Positions 48,761 through 57,399 of a stretch of 64,000 bases of DNA are shown here, one piece after another. The position numbers were made by a program, and so were the translations under genes. The stretch lies in the NCBI RefSeq assembly GCF_040782645.1, contig NZ_CP160403.1:2480001-2544000 (forward strand). The letters are read 5' to 3'. The number at the start of each line of letters is the position of its first letter. The stretch's first letter is position 1. Source of the DNA: Streptomyces sp. HUAS ZL42. Its GTDB lineage: Bacteria > Actinomycetota > Actinomycetes > Streptomycetales > Streptomycetaceae. Under the pieces are notes generated by a model, which had not been told where the DNA came from, did not search any database, and worked only from the letters and a program-made list of their open reading frames with translations.

Positions 48761-49196
48761 GCAGCACGGCCCTCAGGGGGACCTCCGCCCAGACCACCTT
48801 GTGGGTGGAGTCCGGGTGGAGGTCCACCCCCCAGTCCGCGGACAGCGCGTCGACCAGGAGCAGCCCACGCCCGCTCTCGCCCGAGGGTTCCTGGATCGCG
48901 GGCAGCCTGTCCGCACGCGCATCGGCGACCTCCACCCGGAGCACATCCCCGCGCAGCACCAGCCGGACCCGGAAATCCCGCCCGCGCACCCGCCCGTGCC
49001 GCACGGCGTTCGCGGCCAGCTCGGCGACGACGAGGGTCACGTTCTCGTTGGCGTCACCGCCGTGCGCGTACCCCCACACGTCCATGCGGTTGGCGACGAG
49101 CCGACGCGCCAGCCGGGCACCGCGCGGGGTGGAGCTGAAGAGCTGGGTGAACGTACGTACGGTGACGGGCGGTTGGTCCCGCGTCTCTGCTCGCAT
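48699..49196 (-). CDS. RsbW-like ATP-binding regulatory protein
   Basis: A 165-residue GHKL ATP-binding protein. The N-box is LVVAELAANAVRH, then VEVADARADRLP, and the G2 box is GRGLLLVDALS. It is divergent from the XRE/DUF397 pair 98 bp away, the standard Streptomyces trio in which the three parts are thought to work together in regulation. Confidence 0.85.
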   Translation of the reverse strand: MRAETRDQPPVTVRTFTQLFSSTPRGARLARRLVANRMDVWGYAHGGDANENVTLVVAELAANAVRHGRVRGRDFRVRLVLRGDVLRVEVADARADRLPAIQEPSGESGRGLLLVDALSADWGVDLHPDSTHKVVWAEVPLRAVLLSRSARTAHPACRSRRPSDP

Positions 49197-49294
49197 GCCC
49201 CAACCGTCCCGGGCGGCACGGCGGTCGGCCAGGCACGAAACTCGTACGCTGCGAGTTGTACGGGTTACGGAGTGGACAGTGTGCGTGACGTTCC

Positions 49295-50155
49295 GTGACC
49301 ATGACTCGTATGACCGACAGCACCATCAGCGTCGAGAGCGTTTCGAACGAGCCGGAACCGTCGGACAGCTTGAAGGCGTTCGGCGCCGTCCACAAGGCCT
49401 TCCGCAAGCGGGCGGGCTTCACGCAGGAGGACTACGCACCGCTGGTCCAGTACCAGCCGGCGACGGTCGCGTCGATCGAACAGGGGCGGCGCTTCCCACC
49501 ACGCGTCTTCGTCGAGCGCGCGGAACAGGTGCTGGACGCGTTCGGGGCGCTCAAGGCGGCGTACAAGCACGTCAGCCGGGAGAAGGGGCTCGCGTCGTGG
49601 TTCCGGCAGTGGGCTGAGCTGGAGGAGCAGGCGATCAGTCTGTACACGTACGAGAACCGGTTGGTGCCGGGGCTTTTGCAGACGGAAGCGTATGCGCTGG
49701 CGCTGTTCCGGGAGAGGGTGCCCACGCTCACCGACTCGGAAATCGAGGCCAAGGTCGCGGCCCGTATGCAACGCCAGTCGCTCTTCGAGGAACGGCCTCA
49801 CACAGCGTTCAGCTTCATCGTCGAAGAGCATGTGCTTCGACGGAAGACCGGAGGAGCTGACGTCATGCGTGAGCAGATCGAGCACATTCTGGAGATCACG
49901 GAGCCACGGCACGTGGAACTGCAGGTGATGCCGACGGAACACGGCACCCACGCAGGCCTCGCAGGCCCCATCCAGCTGCTGGAGACTGCGGAGCACGAGT
50001 GGTTCGCCTACTGCGAGGCACAGTTGAGTGGCCAGTTCATCGTCAACGCGAAATCGATCAGTGTGCTGCACATGCGCTATGCGAAACTGCGCTCACAGGC
50101 TCTCAACCCGGAAGAATCCCGGAGCCTGCTGGAGCGGATGCGAGGAGCGGTATGA
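49295..50155 (+). CDS. XRE-family regulator with DUF5753 domain
   Basis: A 286-residue DNA-binding protein. The helix-turn-helix is FRKRAGFTQEDYAPLVQYQPATVASIEQG, and DUF5753 spans about 100-280 (LYTYENRLVPGLLQTEAYA, QLLETAEHEWFAYCEAQ). Starts at GTG 49295, ATG 49301 and ATG 49310 are all in frame; no ribosome site decides. Its stop overlaps the DUF397 start (ATGA), so the pair is translated together. Confidence 0.88.
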   Translation: MTMTRMTDSTISVESVSNEPEPSDSLKAFGAVHKAFRKRAGFTQEDYAPLVQYQPATVASIEQGRRFPPRVFVERAEQVLDAFGALKAAYKHVSREKGLASWFRQWAELEEQAISLYTYENRLVPGLLQTEAYALALFRERVPTLTDSEIEAKVAARMQRQSLFEERPHTAFSFIVEEHVLRRKTGGADVMREQIEHILEITEPRHVELQVMPTEHGTHAGLAGPIQLLETAEHEWFAYCEAQLSGQFIVNAKSISVLHMRYAKLRSQALNPEESRSLLERMRGAV

Positions 50156-50337
50156 GCACGCCCGAACTGGCCTGGTTCAAGAGCAGCTACAGCAGCAGTG
50201 GTGACGGCGACTGCGTCGAGGTGGCCACCCGCCCCACCACCATCCACGTCCGCGACTCCAAGAACACCACCGGGCCTCAGCTCACGCTCTCCCCCACCGC
50301 CTGGACGGAGTTCGTGGAGTACGCCGCGCATGGGTGA
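50152..50337 (+). CDS. DUF397 small protein
   Basis: A 61-residue protein with the full DUF397 pattern: WFKSSYSSSGDGDCVEVA, IHVRDSKN, and WTEFVEYA. AGGAG lies upstream inside the XRE gene. Such proteins are small antagonists or partners of the neighbouring XRE regulator. Confidence 0.92.
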   Translation: MSTPELAWFKSSYSSSGDGDCVEVATRPTTIHVRDSKNTTGPQLTLSPTAWTEFVEYAAHG

Positions 50338-50353
50338 CTAGGCTGGTGCCTAG
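50338..50353. promoter_or_regulatory. Inverted repeat CTAGGC-TGGT-GCCTAG before the TetR gene
   Basis: A 6-bp perfect inverted repeat 30 bp upstream of the TetR start and directly after the DUF397 stop. It is a likely autoregulatory operator. Confidence 0.55.
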
Positions 50354-50383
50354 ACCCATTAGCCGCGCCCCGGAGTCGCCGTC

Positions 50384-51034
50384 ATGGCCCGTGCAGGACT
50401 CACCGTCGACCGCCTCGTCGCCGCCGCGGCCGACCTCGCCGACGAGGCCGGCTTCGAGAACGTCACCCTGTCCGCTCTGGCCCGCCACTTCGGCGTGAAG
50501 GACGCGAGCCTGTATTCGCACGTCAGGAATCTGCAGGACCTGCGCTCGCGGATGGCTCTGTTCGCGGGCGGCGAGATGATCGACCGTATCGCCGAGGCCG
50601 TCGCAGGACGGGCCGGCAAGGACGCGCTGGCGGCATTCGCCGGTGCGTACAGGGAGTACGCGCTCCAGCACCCGGGGCGGTACGCGGCCACCCAGATCCG
50701 CATCGACCAGGCCCTCGTAACCGGCCACCCCGCCTTCCGCCGCACCGCCGAGATCACCTACGGCATGCTCCGCGCCTACGGTCTCGACGAACCCGACCTC
50801 ACCGACGCCGTACGCCTGCTGCGCGCCACCTTCCACGGCTACTGCGCCCTGGAGGCGAGCGGTGGCTTCGGCGCGCCACGCGACGTACAGAAGTCGTGGG
50901 ACCGGGCGGTCGACGCGCTGCACGTGGCGCTGGAGCACTGGCCCCGTGAGGGGGACGTACTTAGCCGGAGCCCACGAGTCCCTGGACTTCGTCGTACGTG
51001 GGCATCGTCCCCCGGGGCACCCGGCCCGCCCTGA
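50384..51034 (+). CDS. TetR-family regulator
   Basis: A 216-residue one-component repressor. The helix-turn-helix lies at about residues 7-52 (LVAAAADLADEAGFENVTLSALARHFGVKDASLYSHV). The C-terminal ligand domain has FHGYCALEASGGFG, the WHG-type ending. The last 74 bp overlap the convergent PEP-mutase-like gene, and the Pro-rich tail coded there may not be important. Confidence 0.88.
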   Translation: MARAGLTVDRLVAAAADLADEAGFENVTLSALARHFGVKDASLYSHVRNLQDLRSRMALFAGGEMIDRIAEAVAGRAGKDALAAFAGAYREYALQHPGRYAATQIRIDQALVTGHPAFRRTAEITYGMLRAYGLDEPDLTDAVRLLRATFHGYCALEASGGFGAPRDVQKSWDRAVDALHVALEHWPREGDVLSRSPRVPGLRRTWASSPGAPGPP

Positions 51035-51719
51035 TGTCCCGCACCGTCTCCAGCCCCGCTCCCAACGCCCTCCGATACAGCAGCGACCCCAGGCTGACGC
51101 GGCGTACGCCGAGGTCGGACAGCCGGGGCACGGTGGGGCCGTTCGGCGAGTACAGGATGTTGAGGGGAACGTCGAGGTGCTTCACCAGGGCGGTGATCCG
51201 GTCGGGGTCGGTCAGGCCGGGGACGAACACGCCGTCGGCGCCCGCCTGTTGGTAGGCATCCAGGCGGGCCATGGTGTCGCGCTCGCCGCTCTCGCCCAGC
51301 CAGTGCGTGTCCGTGCGCGCGTTGACGAAGAGGTCCGGCGCCGCCGACTTGACGGCGGCGATCTTCGCGGCGTGCCGGTCGGCCGGCCCGAGGCCGTCCT
51401 CCAGGTTGATGCCGACCGCTCCGACGGCCGCGACTTCCCGCGCGAACTCCCCCACCTCGTCCGGGTCCTGGCTGAAGCCGCCCTCCGCGTCCACGGAGAG
51501 GAGGAAGGGCTGCGAGCCGAGCGTGAGGGCGAGCCGGAGGGTCTCGTCCCGGGTCGCCGAGGCTCCGTCGGGCAGGCCCGCGGCCGCGGCGACACCGAGG
51601 CTGGTCGTGCCGACGGCCGGGAATCCCTCGGCGGCGAGAGCCAGCGCGGAGGCGTGGTCCCAGGCGTTGGGGAGAAGCAGGGGCTCGTCGGCGTGGTGCA
51701 GGGCGGCGAAGGGAGTCAT
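50961..51719 (-). CDS. Isocitrate lyase/PEP mutase-family protein
   Basis: A 252-residue TIM-barrel protein. The metal and substrate regions are LSVDAEGGFSQ, GINLEDGLG and NARTDTHW. The size and lack of an isocitrate lyase Cys loop suit the small PEP-mutase-like or oxaloacetate-decarboxylase-like branch, whose substrates are mostly unknown. It overlaps the upstream gene by ATGA, so the two form an operon. Confidence 0.85.
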   Translation of the reverse strand: MTPFAALHHADEPLLLPNAWDHASALALAAEGFPAVGTTSLGVAAAAGLPDGASATRDETLRLALTLGSQPFLLSVDAEGGFSQDPDEVGEFAREVAAVGAVGINLEDGLGPADRHAAKIAAVKSAAPDLFVNARTDTHWLGESGERDTMARLDAYQQAGADGVFVPGLTDPDRITALVKHLDVPLNILYSPNGPTVPRLSDLGVRRVSLGSLLYRRALGAGLETVRDIRAGRVPRGTMPTYDEVQGLVGSG

Positions 51720-52174
51720 GACAGGTCACCCACGGCATCCGCGTAGTACGTCGATCCCTTGAGGTGGAGGGCCAGTTCGCGAAAGCTCCAGCCCACGCCG
51801 GGCGAGGCGTCGAGCGGCTCGTCGGTCAGCGTGTCCAGGCGGTTCGCCCAGATCCGGGCCAGCCGGGTGAGCCGGCTGCGGGCCTCGTCGAAGTCCTCCT
51901 GGGTGAAGGGGGCGAGATCCGCCTCCGTCGTCACCAAAGACGCGTGCCAGCGGTCCGGCTGCGGGTCCTCGCCCGCCAGCCGGGCCTCCATCTCCGCGAG
52001 GTGATCGACGAGATGGTCGGCGACGCGTCGGATCGCCTTGTGCGGCGTGTAGACGCGGTCGTCGACGTGGGCGGGCTTGCCGTCCCAGGCGGTCCAGGTG
52101 GCGGCGCGGGCCAGAACGTGGTCGACCATCGCGATGACGGCGTGAGCGGGGGTCTCCTGCGGGTTTTCGGTCAT
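51716..52174 (-). CDS. DinB-like four-helix protein
   Basis: A 152-residue protein with a DinB/mycothiol-transferase-like helical layout. Conserved-looking His residues (RRVADHLVDHLAEME, RELALHLKGSTYY) are at positions where the family binds a metal. It is co-transcribed with the PEP-mutase-like gene. Function unknown; a metal-dependent thiol transferase is possible. Confidence 0.6.
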   Translation of the reverse strand: MTENPQETPAHAVIAMVDHVLARAATWTAWDGKPAHVDDRVYTPHKAIRRVADHLVDHLAEMEARLAGEDPQPDRWHASLVTTEADLAPFTQEDFDEARSRLTRLARIWANRLDTLTDEPLDASPGVGWSFRELALHLKGSTYYADAVGDLS

Positions 52175-52239
52175 ACCGGCACGCTAGGCGCGGGTTGCTT
52201 CGGTACCGGCCGAACTGTTCGGGGTCATGCGAGGGATTC

Positions 52240-52452
52240 CTGACTCCGGCCCCGGCACGGCGATCCGCCTGACGAACACCCCCGGCACGGAACACGTCAA
52301 CGTCCACCTCGCCCCCGTACGACAAGAACAAGCTCCTGCTGTCCGGGATGCTGACGTGGGGCTACGCCCCCGTCACCCCGACCTACGCGAGCCCGCTCAA
52401 CGGCTCGTCCCCGACCGCGACGACGCTTCGGATCGCACGTCTCACTCCGTGA
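52240..52452 (+). pseudogene. Decayed fragment of a secreted-type protein
   Basis: Strongly coding-like sequence in two frames: RLTNTPGTEHVNVHLAP up to about 52316, then YDKNKLLLSGMLTWGYAPVT continuing to TGA 52450. One small frameshift joins them. No start and no upstream domain exist, so it is probably the tail of a deleted gene. I cannot name the family. Confidence 0.45.
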
Positions 52453-52461
52453 CCACCGGGG

Positions 52462-54183
52462 TCAGTACGTCGCGCCGGCAGTCCTGGGTGCAGGACTGCC
52501 GGCGCGTCGCATCTCCACCCCGGAGTCGTCCAGCCGAATCCGCACCTCAGGGCCCCCGCTCCAGCGAACCGCCAACTCCCCCACGCTTTCTTCCACACTC
52601 ACCGTCTCCTCCAAAGGCGCGGGATCCGCCTCCGCGCTGAGACGAGCCAGAGCGACGAAGAGCGTCGCACCGTCACCGGTCACGCCGGTCAGCGCCTCGT
52701 CGAGGCCGACGGCGGGCAGGAGTTCCGCGCGGGCACCTTCCCTTGCCGCCCACCCCGTCACGCGCACCTCCGTCCCGGGCTCGGCCCCCGAGACCAGGTG
52801 TGCGCGCACTTCCACGGCCCCGTGCGCAAGGACCACGCTGGTCACCCGCGCGCCCCCGCCCGCCGCGTGCCGCGACGCCACCCAGCCGTCGCCCACGCCC
52901 AGCGGTTCGATGCCCGTACGGCTCGGGTCACCACCGACGATCACACTGTTGTCGTACGACGCCGAAGGCCGCGTCACCGTCGAGTAGGCCAGGCGCGTGT
53001 AGTAGGGGTCGTAGCGGACGTCCTCACTGCCGTGGTTGTGGAGGCGGACCAGGCCATCCGAACTCGTCGACTGGAGAAGCCAGTTGGGGGCGGGGATCGG
53101 CGTGACCGCGTCGGAGCGCTCGGCCGGGGCCGGCTGCTCGACGGCCGTCCACACCTCGTGCTCCGCGGGCAGCAGCAGGCCGAGGAAGCCCTTGCTCGCC
53201 CAGTACGGGGACGCCCGTCCCGAATAGCCCTGCAGCACACCGGAGTCGGGGCCGTGCCAGCCCAGCGTGAGCAGGCCGCGGGAATCCACCGCGCCCCGCT
53301 CCAGGAAGTACTTCAGCGCACCGGACGCCAGCCTCCGCGTCTCCCCCGCCGCCAGTGGCGTACGACCGGAGAGCGCGCCCAGCCACAACGGGACTGTCGT
53401 GGCGAAGCGGTAGGTCAGGGAGCGCCCCTGGTGCATGGGGGCGCCGTCGCCGCCGAACAGGCGGGCGTAGTCGGCGAGATGGGCCTCGAGCCGGCCGCCG
53501 TACAGGTCGAGCAGACGGGAGTCGTCCGCGAGCCAGGCGTGCAGCACCGGGTAGAGGTGCATCGCCCAGCCGTTGTAGTAGTCGAACTTCCGTCCGTCCC
53601 CGTCCGTGTACCAGCCGCCGCCGACGTACCACTCCTCGATGCGCTCGAGGCCGCGGTCGATCGCCTTGCGGGACATCTCTGTCTCGTGGCCGATTTCCCG
53701 GAGGAATCCGCCGACCGTGACCGGGAACAGCTCCCAGTTGCAGGGCCAGGCCTCGGCGGTGAGCGCGTCGCCCAGCCAGGCCGCCGCCCGCTGACGCACG
53801 GCGTCGTCCAGCCGGTCCCACAGCAGCGGACGCGTCAGCCGCAGCGCGAGCGCGATCGACGCCGCCTCGACGAGCGGCTGGCTGCGGTCCTCGATCCGGG
53901 GCCATACGCCGACGACACCGGCGGCGAGGCCGTCGGCGTAGCGCTGCAGCGCGGTCTCGTCCCGCCGGAAGGCGGCCAGCAGCAGCGTACGGGCGTATCC
54001 CTCCAGGCCGTCGGAGAGCCGCCCGGACCAGCTCTCCCGGTCTCCGGGGAAGTGGTAGAGGGCACGGTCCTCGGTGGCGTACGGCTCCACCGCGGCGAGC
54101 AGCGCGTCCGCGGCCGCTTCCCAGTGGGCGCGGGTGTAGCCGGTGTGCGGGCTGAGGGTGCGGTCGTCGGGCGGCAGGTGCAT
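52462..54183 (-). CDS. DUF2264 (GH154-like) glycoside hydrolase
   Basis: A 573-residue protein without a signal peptide. The first 370 residues are an alpha/alpha-barrel (YTRAHWEAAADALLAAVEPYA, ELFPVTVGGFLREIG, YVGGGWYTDGDGRKFDYYNGWAMH, GAPMHQGRSLTYRFA) and the rest a beta-sandwich. This is the DUF2264 family, which CAZy now includes as GH154, with beta-glucuronidase activity known for some members. It sits with rhamnogalacturonan enzymes and probably trims a glucuronate- or uronate-bearing pectin oligosaccharide inside the cell. Confidence 0.82.
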   Translation of the reverse strand: MHLPPDDRTLSPHTGYTRAHWEAAADALLAAVEPYATEDRALYHFPGDRESWSGRLSDGLEGYARTLLLAAFRRDETALQRYADGLAAGVVGVWPRIEDRSQPLVEAASIALALRLTRPLLWDRLDDAVRQRAAAWLGDALTAEAWPCNWELFPVTVGGFLREIGHETEMSRKAIDRGLERIEEWYVGGGWYTDGDGRKFDYYNGWAMHLYPVLHAWLADDSRLLDLYGGRLEAHLADYARLFGGDGAPMHQGRSLTYRFATTVPLWLGALSGRTPLAAGETRRLASGALKYFLERGAVDSRGLLTLGWHGPDSGVLQGYSGRASPYWASKGFLGLLLPAEHEVWTAVEQPAPAERSDAVTPIPAPNWLLQSTSSDGLVRLHNHGSEDVRYDPYYTRLAYSTVTRPSASYDNSVIVGGDPSRTGIEPLGVGDGWVASRHAAGGGARVTSVVLAHGAVEVRAHLVSGAEPGTEVRVTGWAAREGARAELLPAVGLDEALTGVTGDGATLFVALARLSAEADPAPLEETVSVEESVGELAVRWSGGPEVRIRLDDSGVEMRRAGSPAPRTAGATY

Positions 54184-54229
54184 GGGTTCTCTCTCGGGCG
54201 GCGCGGGTGGCGGGTCGGGCGGGTCAGGA

Positions 54230-54265
54230 CCTGGGGCGCCCCGGTTCCGGTCGGGGCGCCCCAGG
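54230..54265. terminator. Strong hairpin between acetylesterase and GH154 genes
   Basis: CCTGGGGCGCCCC pairs perfectly over 13 bp with GGGGCGCCCCAGG around a 10-nt loop. It lies 15 bp past the acetylesterase stop. It should reduce transcription into the downstream GH154-like gene. Confidence 0.8.
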
Positions 54266-54279
54266 GGCTCATACGGAAC

Positions 54280-55320
54280 TCATCCCACCCGTACTCTGCC
54301 TTCCGGCACCAGATGCCGGGCGACGAGTTCGTCGCGGACCAGACCGGCGTAGACGGTGGCGCCGTGCACGGACGTGTGCGTGTTGTCCCGTTTCTCGTTG
54401 TAGAGGTAAAGCGCCTTGGAACCCTCCACACCGAGGGACTCCACCAGCGCCTTGGTCTTGGCGGTCAGGTCGATCAGGGGTACGTCCTCGGCCGCCGCGA
54501 CCGAGCGGATCACCGCCGGGTGGTCGACGCCGAGGCCGTTGACCAGGAGCGCGGTGTTGTTGTCGAGCGTGCCGTCGGAGTTGAACCAGCGCCGCACGAT
54601 CGGGGTGACGAGGACAGGCTCGCCGCCCTTCTCCCGGACGCCGGTCACCAGTGTCTCCAGATTCGCGCGGTAGGTCGCCTCGTCGGTCGTCTTGTCGTTG
54701 TGGGCGAGCTGGATCAGGACGAGGTCGCCGGGGCGGATCAGGGGCTGGACGGTGGCCCAGAGCCGTGTGTCGGAGAGGTAGGTGACCGTGCTCTCGCCGG
54801 AGTCGGCGTAGTTGGCGACGGACAGCCCCTTGCGCAGGTACTGGGGCAGCCGCTGACCCCAGCCGGAGTACGGGTCGCCGGGCTGGTCGCAGACGGTGGA
54901 GTCACCGACGAGGAGGATCTGCCGGGCGTGCCGGGCCGGTGTGACGCGGATGCCGGCGAGGGCGGGCGCAGGGCCGCCGATCGCCAGGTCGAGGCCGGGA
55001 CTTCCCTCGGCGGCGGTGGGCTCGCCCTGCGGGGTGCGGACGTTCACGGTGAAGCCGCGGGCGACTCGCTCTCCGGCCGTGGCCGCCGTCTCGGGCAGCA
55101 GGGAGCGCCGGGTCTCACCGGCGATGCTCGTGCGCGAGTCGGCGTCGCCGCCGAGGAGGACCTGTACGTCGTACGTGCCGGGCGGGACGTCGAAGTGGCA
55201 GGCGGTGGCGGTGCAGTTCTCGATGCCGAGCGGACGTGCTTCGTGTGCGTGTGCCGGCATGGCCGTCAGGCCGGTGGTCAGTGACACGGCCGCCAGCACG
55301 GCGAGGCTGAAACGTCTCAT
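54280..55320 (-). CDS. Secreted rhamnogalacturonan acetylesterase (SGNH)
   Basis: A 346-residue secreted esterase that removes acetyl groups from rhamnogalacturonan-I. A signal peptide ends near AHA-HEA. A beta-sandwich (about 30-130) precedes the SGNH hydrolase domain: block I VGDSTVCD (Ser nucleophile), GWGQRL, block III LAHND, and block V with the Asp/His pair in DNTHTSVHG. It is divergent from the rhamnogalacturonate lyase, with a LacI-like palindrome between them. Confidence 0.9.
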   Translation of the reverse strand: MRRFSLAVLAAVSLTTGLTAMPAHAHEARPLGIENCTATACHFDVPPGTYDVQVLLGGDADSRTSIAGETRRSLLPETAATAGERVARGFTVNVRTPQGEPTAAEGSPGLDLAIGGPAPALAGIRVTPARHARQILLVGDSTVCDQPGDPYSGWGQRLPQYLRKGLSVANYADSGESTVTYLSDTRLWATVQPLIRPGDLVLIQLAHNDKTTDEATYRANLETLVTGVREKGGEPVLVTPIVRRWFNSDGTLDNNTALLVNGLGVDHPAVIRSVAAAEDVPLIDLTAKTKALVESLGVEGSKALYLYNEKRDNTHTSVHGATVYAGLVRDELVARHLVPEGRVRVG

Positions 55321-55374
55321 TCGCGGCTCCTCGGACAGGGCGACAACACCTGGCGCTGGACCGTACCGCGCTTG

Positions 55375-55386
55375 GCAAGCGCTTTC
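55375..55386. promoter_or_regulatory. LacI-type operator candidate in the rhamnogalacturonan promoter region
   Basis: GCAAGCGCTTTC contains the self-complementary core AAGCGCTT (55377-55384), a typical LacI-family half-site pair, near-symmetrical over 12 bp. A second palindrome, TTTCGCGAAA, lies at about 55440-55449. Both are in the 189-bp divergent gap between the acetylesterase and the lyase. Confidence 0.5.
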
Positions 55387-55509
55387 TAGGCCTTGGAGCG
55401 ATTTCACAAGATTGCCAACTCCTCCGACGTGAAAGCCCTTTCGCGAAATCGATTCAACTGTCACCCTCACACACACCCGCACCCCACACCTTCCGAAGGA
55501 GGCACCCCC

Positions 55510-57189
55510 ATGTCCAAAACCGTGAACCGACCGGTCGGACGCCGCACCTTCGTCGTCGGCACCGCTGCGGCCGCCGGTTCGGCCGTCCTCGCCGGCCCGT
55601 TCGCCCCCTCCGCGTCCGCCGCGAGCTTCGGCTGGCGCGACGACGGCTCGAACTACGTCGTCGACACCGGCGCCAACCTCGTCTTCAAGGTCAGCAAGAC
55701 CAACGGCGACCTGACGTCGCTCGTCTACCGCGGCACGGAGTACCAGGGCTACGGCGGCAAGAACTCGCACATCGAGTCCGGCCTCGGCACCTCCACCGTG
55801 ACGATCTCCCAGTCGGGTTCGACGATCCTGATCTCCGTCACGTACGGCACGCTCAAGCACTACTACGCGGCCCGCAGCGGCGAGAACAACGTCTACCTGT
55901 GGACCGACAAGGCCGACACCTCGGTCTCGGCGACGCGCTACATCCTGCGCGTCAAGGCGGGCCTGTTCCTCAACGACGAGCCCGACTCGTACACGTACGC
56001 GCCCACCACCATCGAGGCCTCGGACGTCTTCAGGAAATCCGACGGCCAGACCCGCTCGAAGCACTACTCGAAGCTGCGGGTGACGGACTACAACTACGTC
56101 GGCTGGACGACCGGCAGCGTGGGCCTGTGGATCGTCCGCAGCAACCACGAGAAGGCGTCGGGCGGCCCGTTCTACCGCTCCCTCCTGAGGCACCAGAGCG
56201 CGGACGGCGGCGGCCTGTACGAGATCCTGTACTACGGCGAGAACCAGACCGAGGCCCAGCGCTTCGGCCTCCAGGGCCCGTACGTCATCGCGTTCACGGA
56301 CGGCGGCGCACCTTCGGCCGCGCTCTTCCCCGGCACACTCACCACGTCGTGGGCGGACTCGCTGGGCATCTCCGGATACGTCGGGGCGAGCGGCCGGGCC
56401 CGGGTCGCGGGCGTGGGGATCTCGGGCCGGAACACGGCGTACCCGTACACCGTGGGCCTTGCCAACTCGGCGGCGCAGTACTGGGGTCCGGCGCGCGCGT
56501 CGGACGGCTGGTTCTCGATCGCGGGCGTTCTGCCGGGGACGTACACACTGACGGTCTTCAAGGGCGAGCTGGCGGTCCACACCACGTCGGTGACGGTCAC
56601 AGCAGGCGCCACGACGACCATGAACACGCTCACGATCCCGTCCTCCAACGACCCGAGCAACGCGAGCGCGATCTGGCGGATCGGCGACTGGAACGGCACA
56701 CCGAGCGGCTTCAAGAACGCGGACCTCATGACGTACGCGCATCCGTCCGACGTACGCGCCGCGTCCTGGACGGGCAACGTGGTGATCGGCAGCGGCAGCG
56801 AGACGTCCGCGTTCCCCTGCTACATCTGGAAGGACGTCAACAGCGGCCTGCTGGTGTACTTCAAGCTCACGGCAGCACAGGCGGCCGCCGCGCACACCCT
56901 GCGCATCGGCGTGACGACGGCCTACGCCAACGGCCGGCCCCAGATCGTCGTCAACGACACCTGGACATCGGCCATCCCCTCCCCACCGACCCAGCCGAGC
57001 ACACGGTCCCTGACGGTCGGCTCGTACCGCGGCAACAACAACATGTTCACCTACAGCATCCCGGCGTCCGCCTGGCGGACGGACACGAGCCAGTACAACG
57101 TGCTGAAGATCAACGTGGTGAGCGGGTCGGGGACGACGTCGTTCCTCAGCGCGGGGACGTCGATCGATGCGGTGGATCTACTGTCCTGA
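55510..57189 (+). CDS. Secreted PL4 rhamnogalacturonate lyase
   Basis: A 559-residue secreted enzyme cleaving the rhamnogalacturonan-I backbone by beta-elimination. A Tat-type signal (GRRTFVVG) ends near ASA-ASF. The catalytic beta-sandwich spans about 38-290 (LTSLVYRGTEYQGY, DEPDSYTYAPTTIEASDVF). A fibronectin-like domain follows (WFSIAGVLPGTYTLTVFKGE), then a C-terminal CBM-like domain (IWRIGDWNGTPSGFKNADLM): the three-domain family-4 layout. GGAGG precedes ATG 55510, and a strong hairpin follows the stop. Confidence 0.93.
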   Translation: MSKTVNRPVGRRTFVVGTAAAAGSAVLAGPFAPSASAASFGWRDDGSNYVVDTGANLVFKVSKTNGDLTSLVYRGTEYQGYGGKNSHIESGLGTSTVTISQSGSTILISVTYGTLKHYYAARSGENNVYLWTDKADTSVSATRYILRVKAGLFLNDEPDSYTYAPTTIEASDVFRKSDGQTRSKHYSKLRVTDYNYVGWTTGSVGLWIVRSNHEKASGGPFYRSLLRHQSADGGGLYEILYYGENQTEAQRFGLQGPYVIAFTDGGAPSAALFPGTLTTSWADSLGISGYVGASGRARVAGVGISGRNTAYPYTVGLANSAAQYWGPARASDGWFSIAGVLPGTYTLTVFKGELAVHTTSVTVTAGATTTMNTLTIPSSNDPSNASAIWRIGDWNGTPSGFKNADLMTYAHPSDVRAASWTGNVVIGSGSETSAFPCYIWKDVNSGLLVYFKLTAAQAAAAHTLRIGVTTAYANGRPQIVVNDTWTSAIPSPPTQPSTRSLTVGSYRGNNNMFTYSIPASAWRTDTSQYNVLKINVVSGSGTTSFLSAGTSIDAVDLLS

Positions 57190-57197
57190 GCACTGTG

Positions 57198-57230
57198 GAA
57201 GGCCCCGATCGGCTGGCCGGCGGGGCCTTC
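57198..57230 (+). terminator. Terminator after the PL4 gene
   Basis: GAAGGCCCCG pairs perfectly with CGGGGCCTTC over 10 bp, 13-nt loop, 8 bp after the stop. Confidence 0.8.
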
Positions 57231-57339
57231 GTCCCCACCTCTTGACTCTGGTCCACCGCCGTCAGCTCGCGGGCCGGCCGGCGGTGCTCGGCGCATGCGC
57301 GCGTTACCGGCGCGGATGCCGCGACTTGGTGGCAAAGTG

Positions 57340-57357
57340 CGGAATGCGCGCATTCCG
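57340..57357. promoter_or_regulatory. Perfect 18-bp palindrome before the VOC gene
   Basis: CGGAATGCGCGCATTCCG is fully self-complementary and lies 42 bp upstream of the VOC start. It is probably the operator of a dimeric regulator not encoded nearby. Confidence 0.6.
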
Positions 57358-57399
57358 TTGTGCGCCACCGAAGAAGCGTGCCGCCTTCGAGGAGTGACG

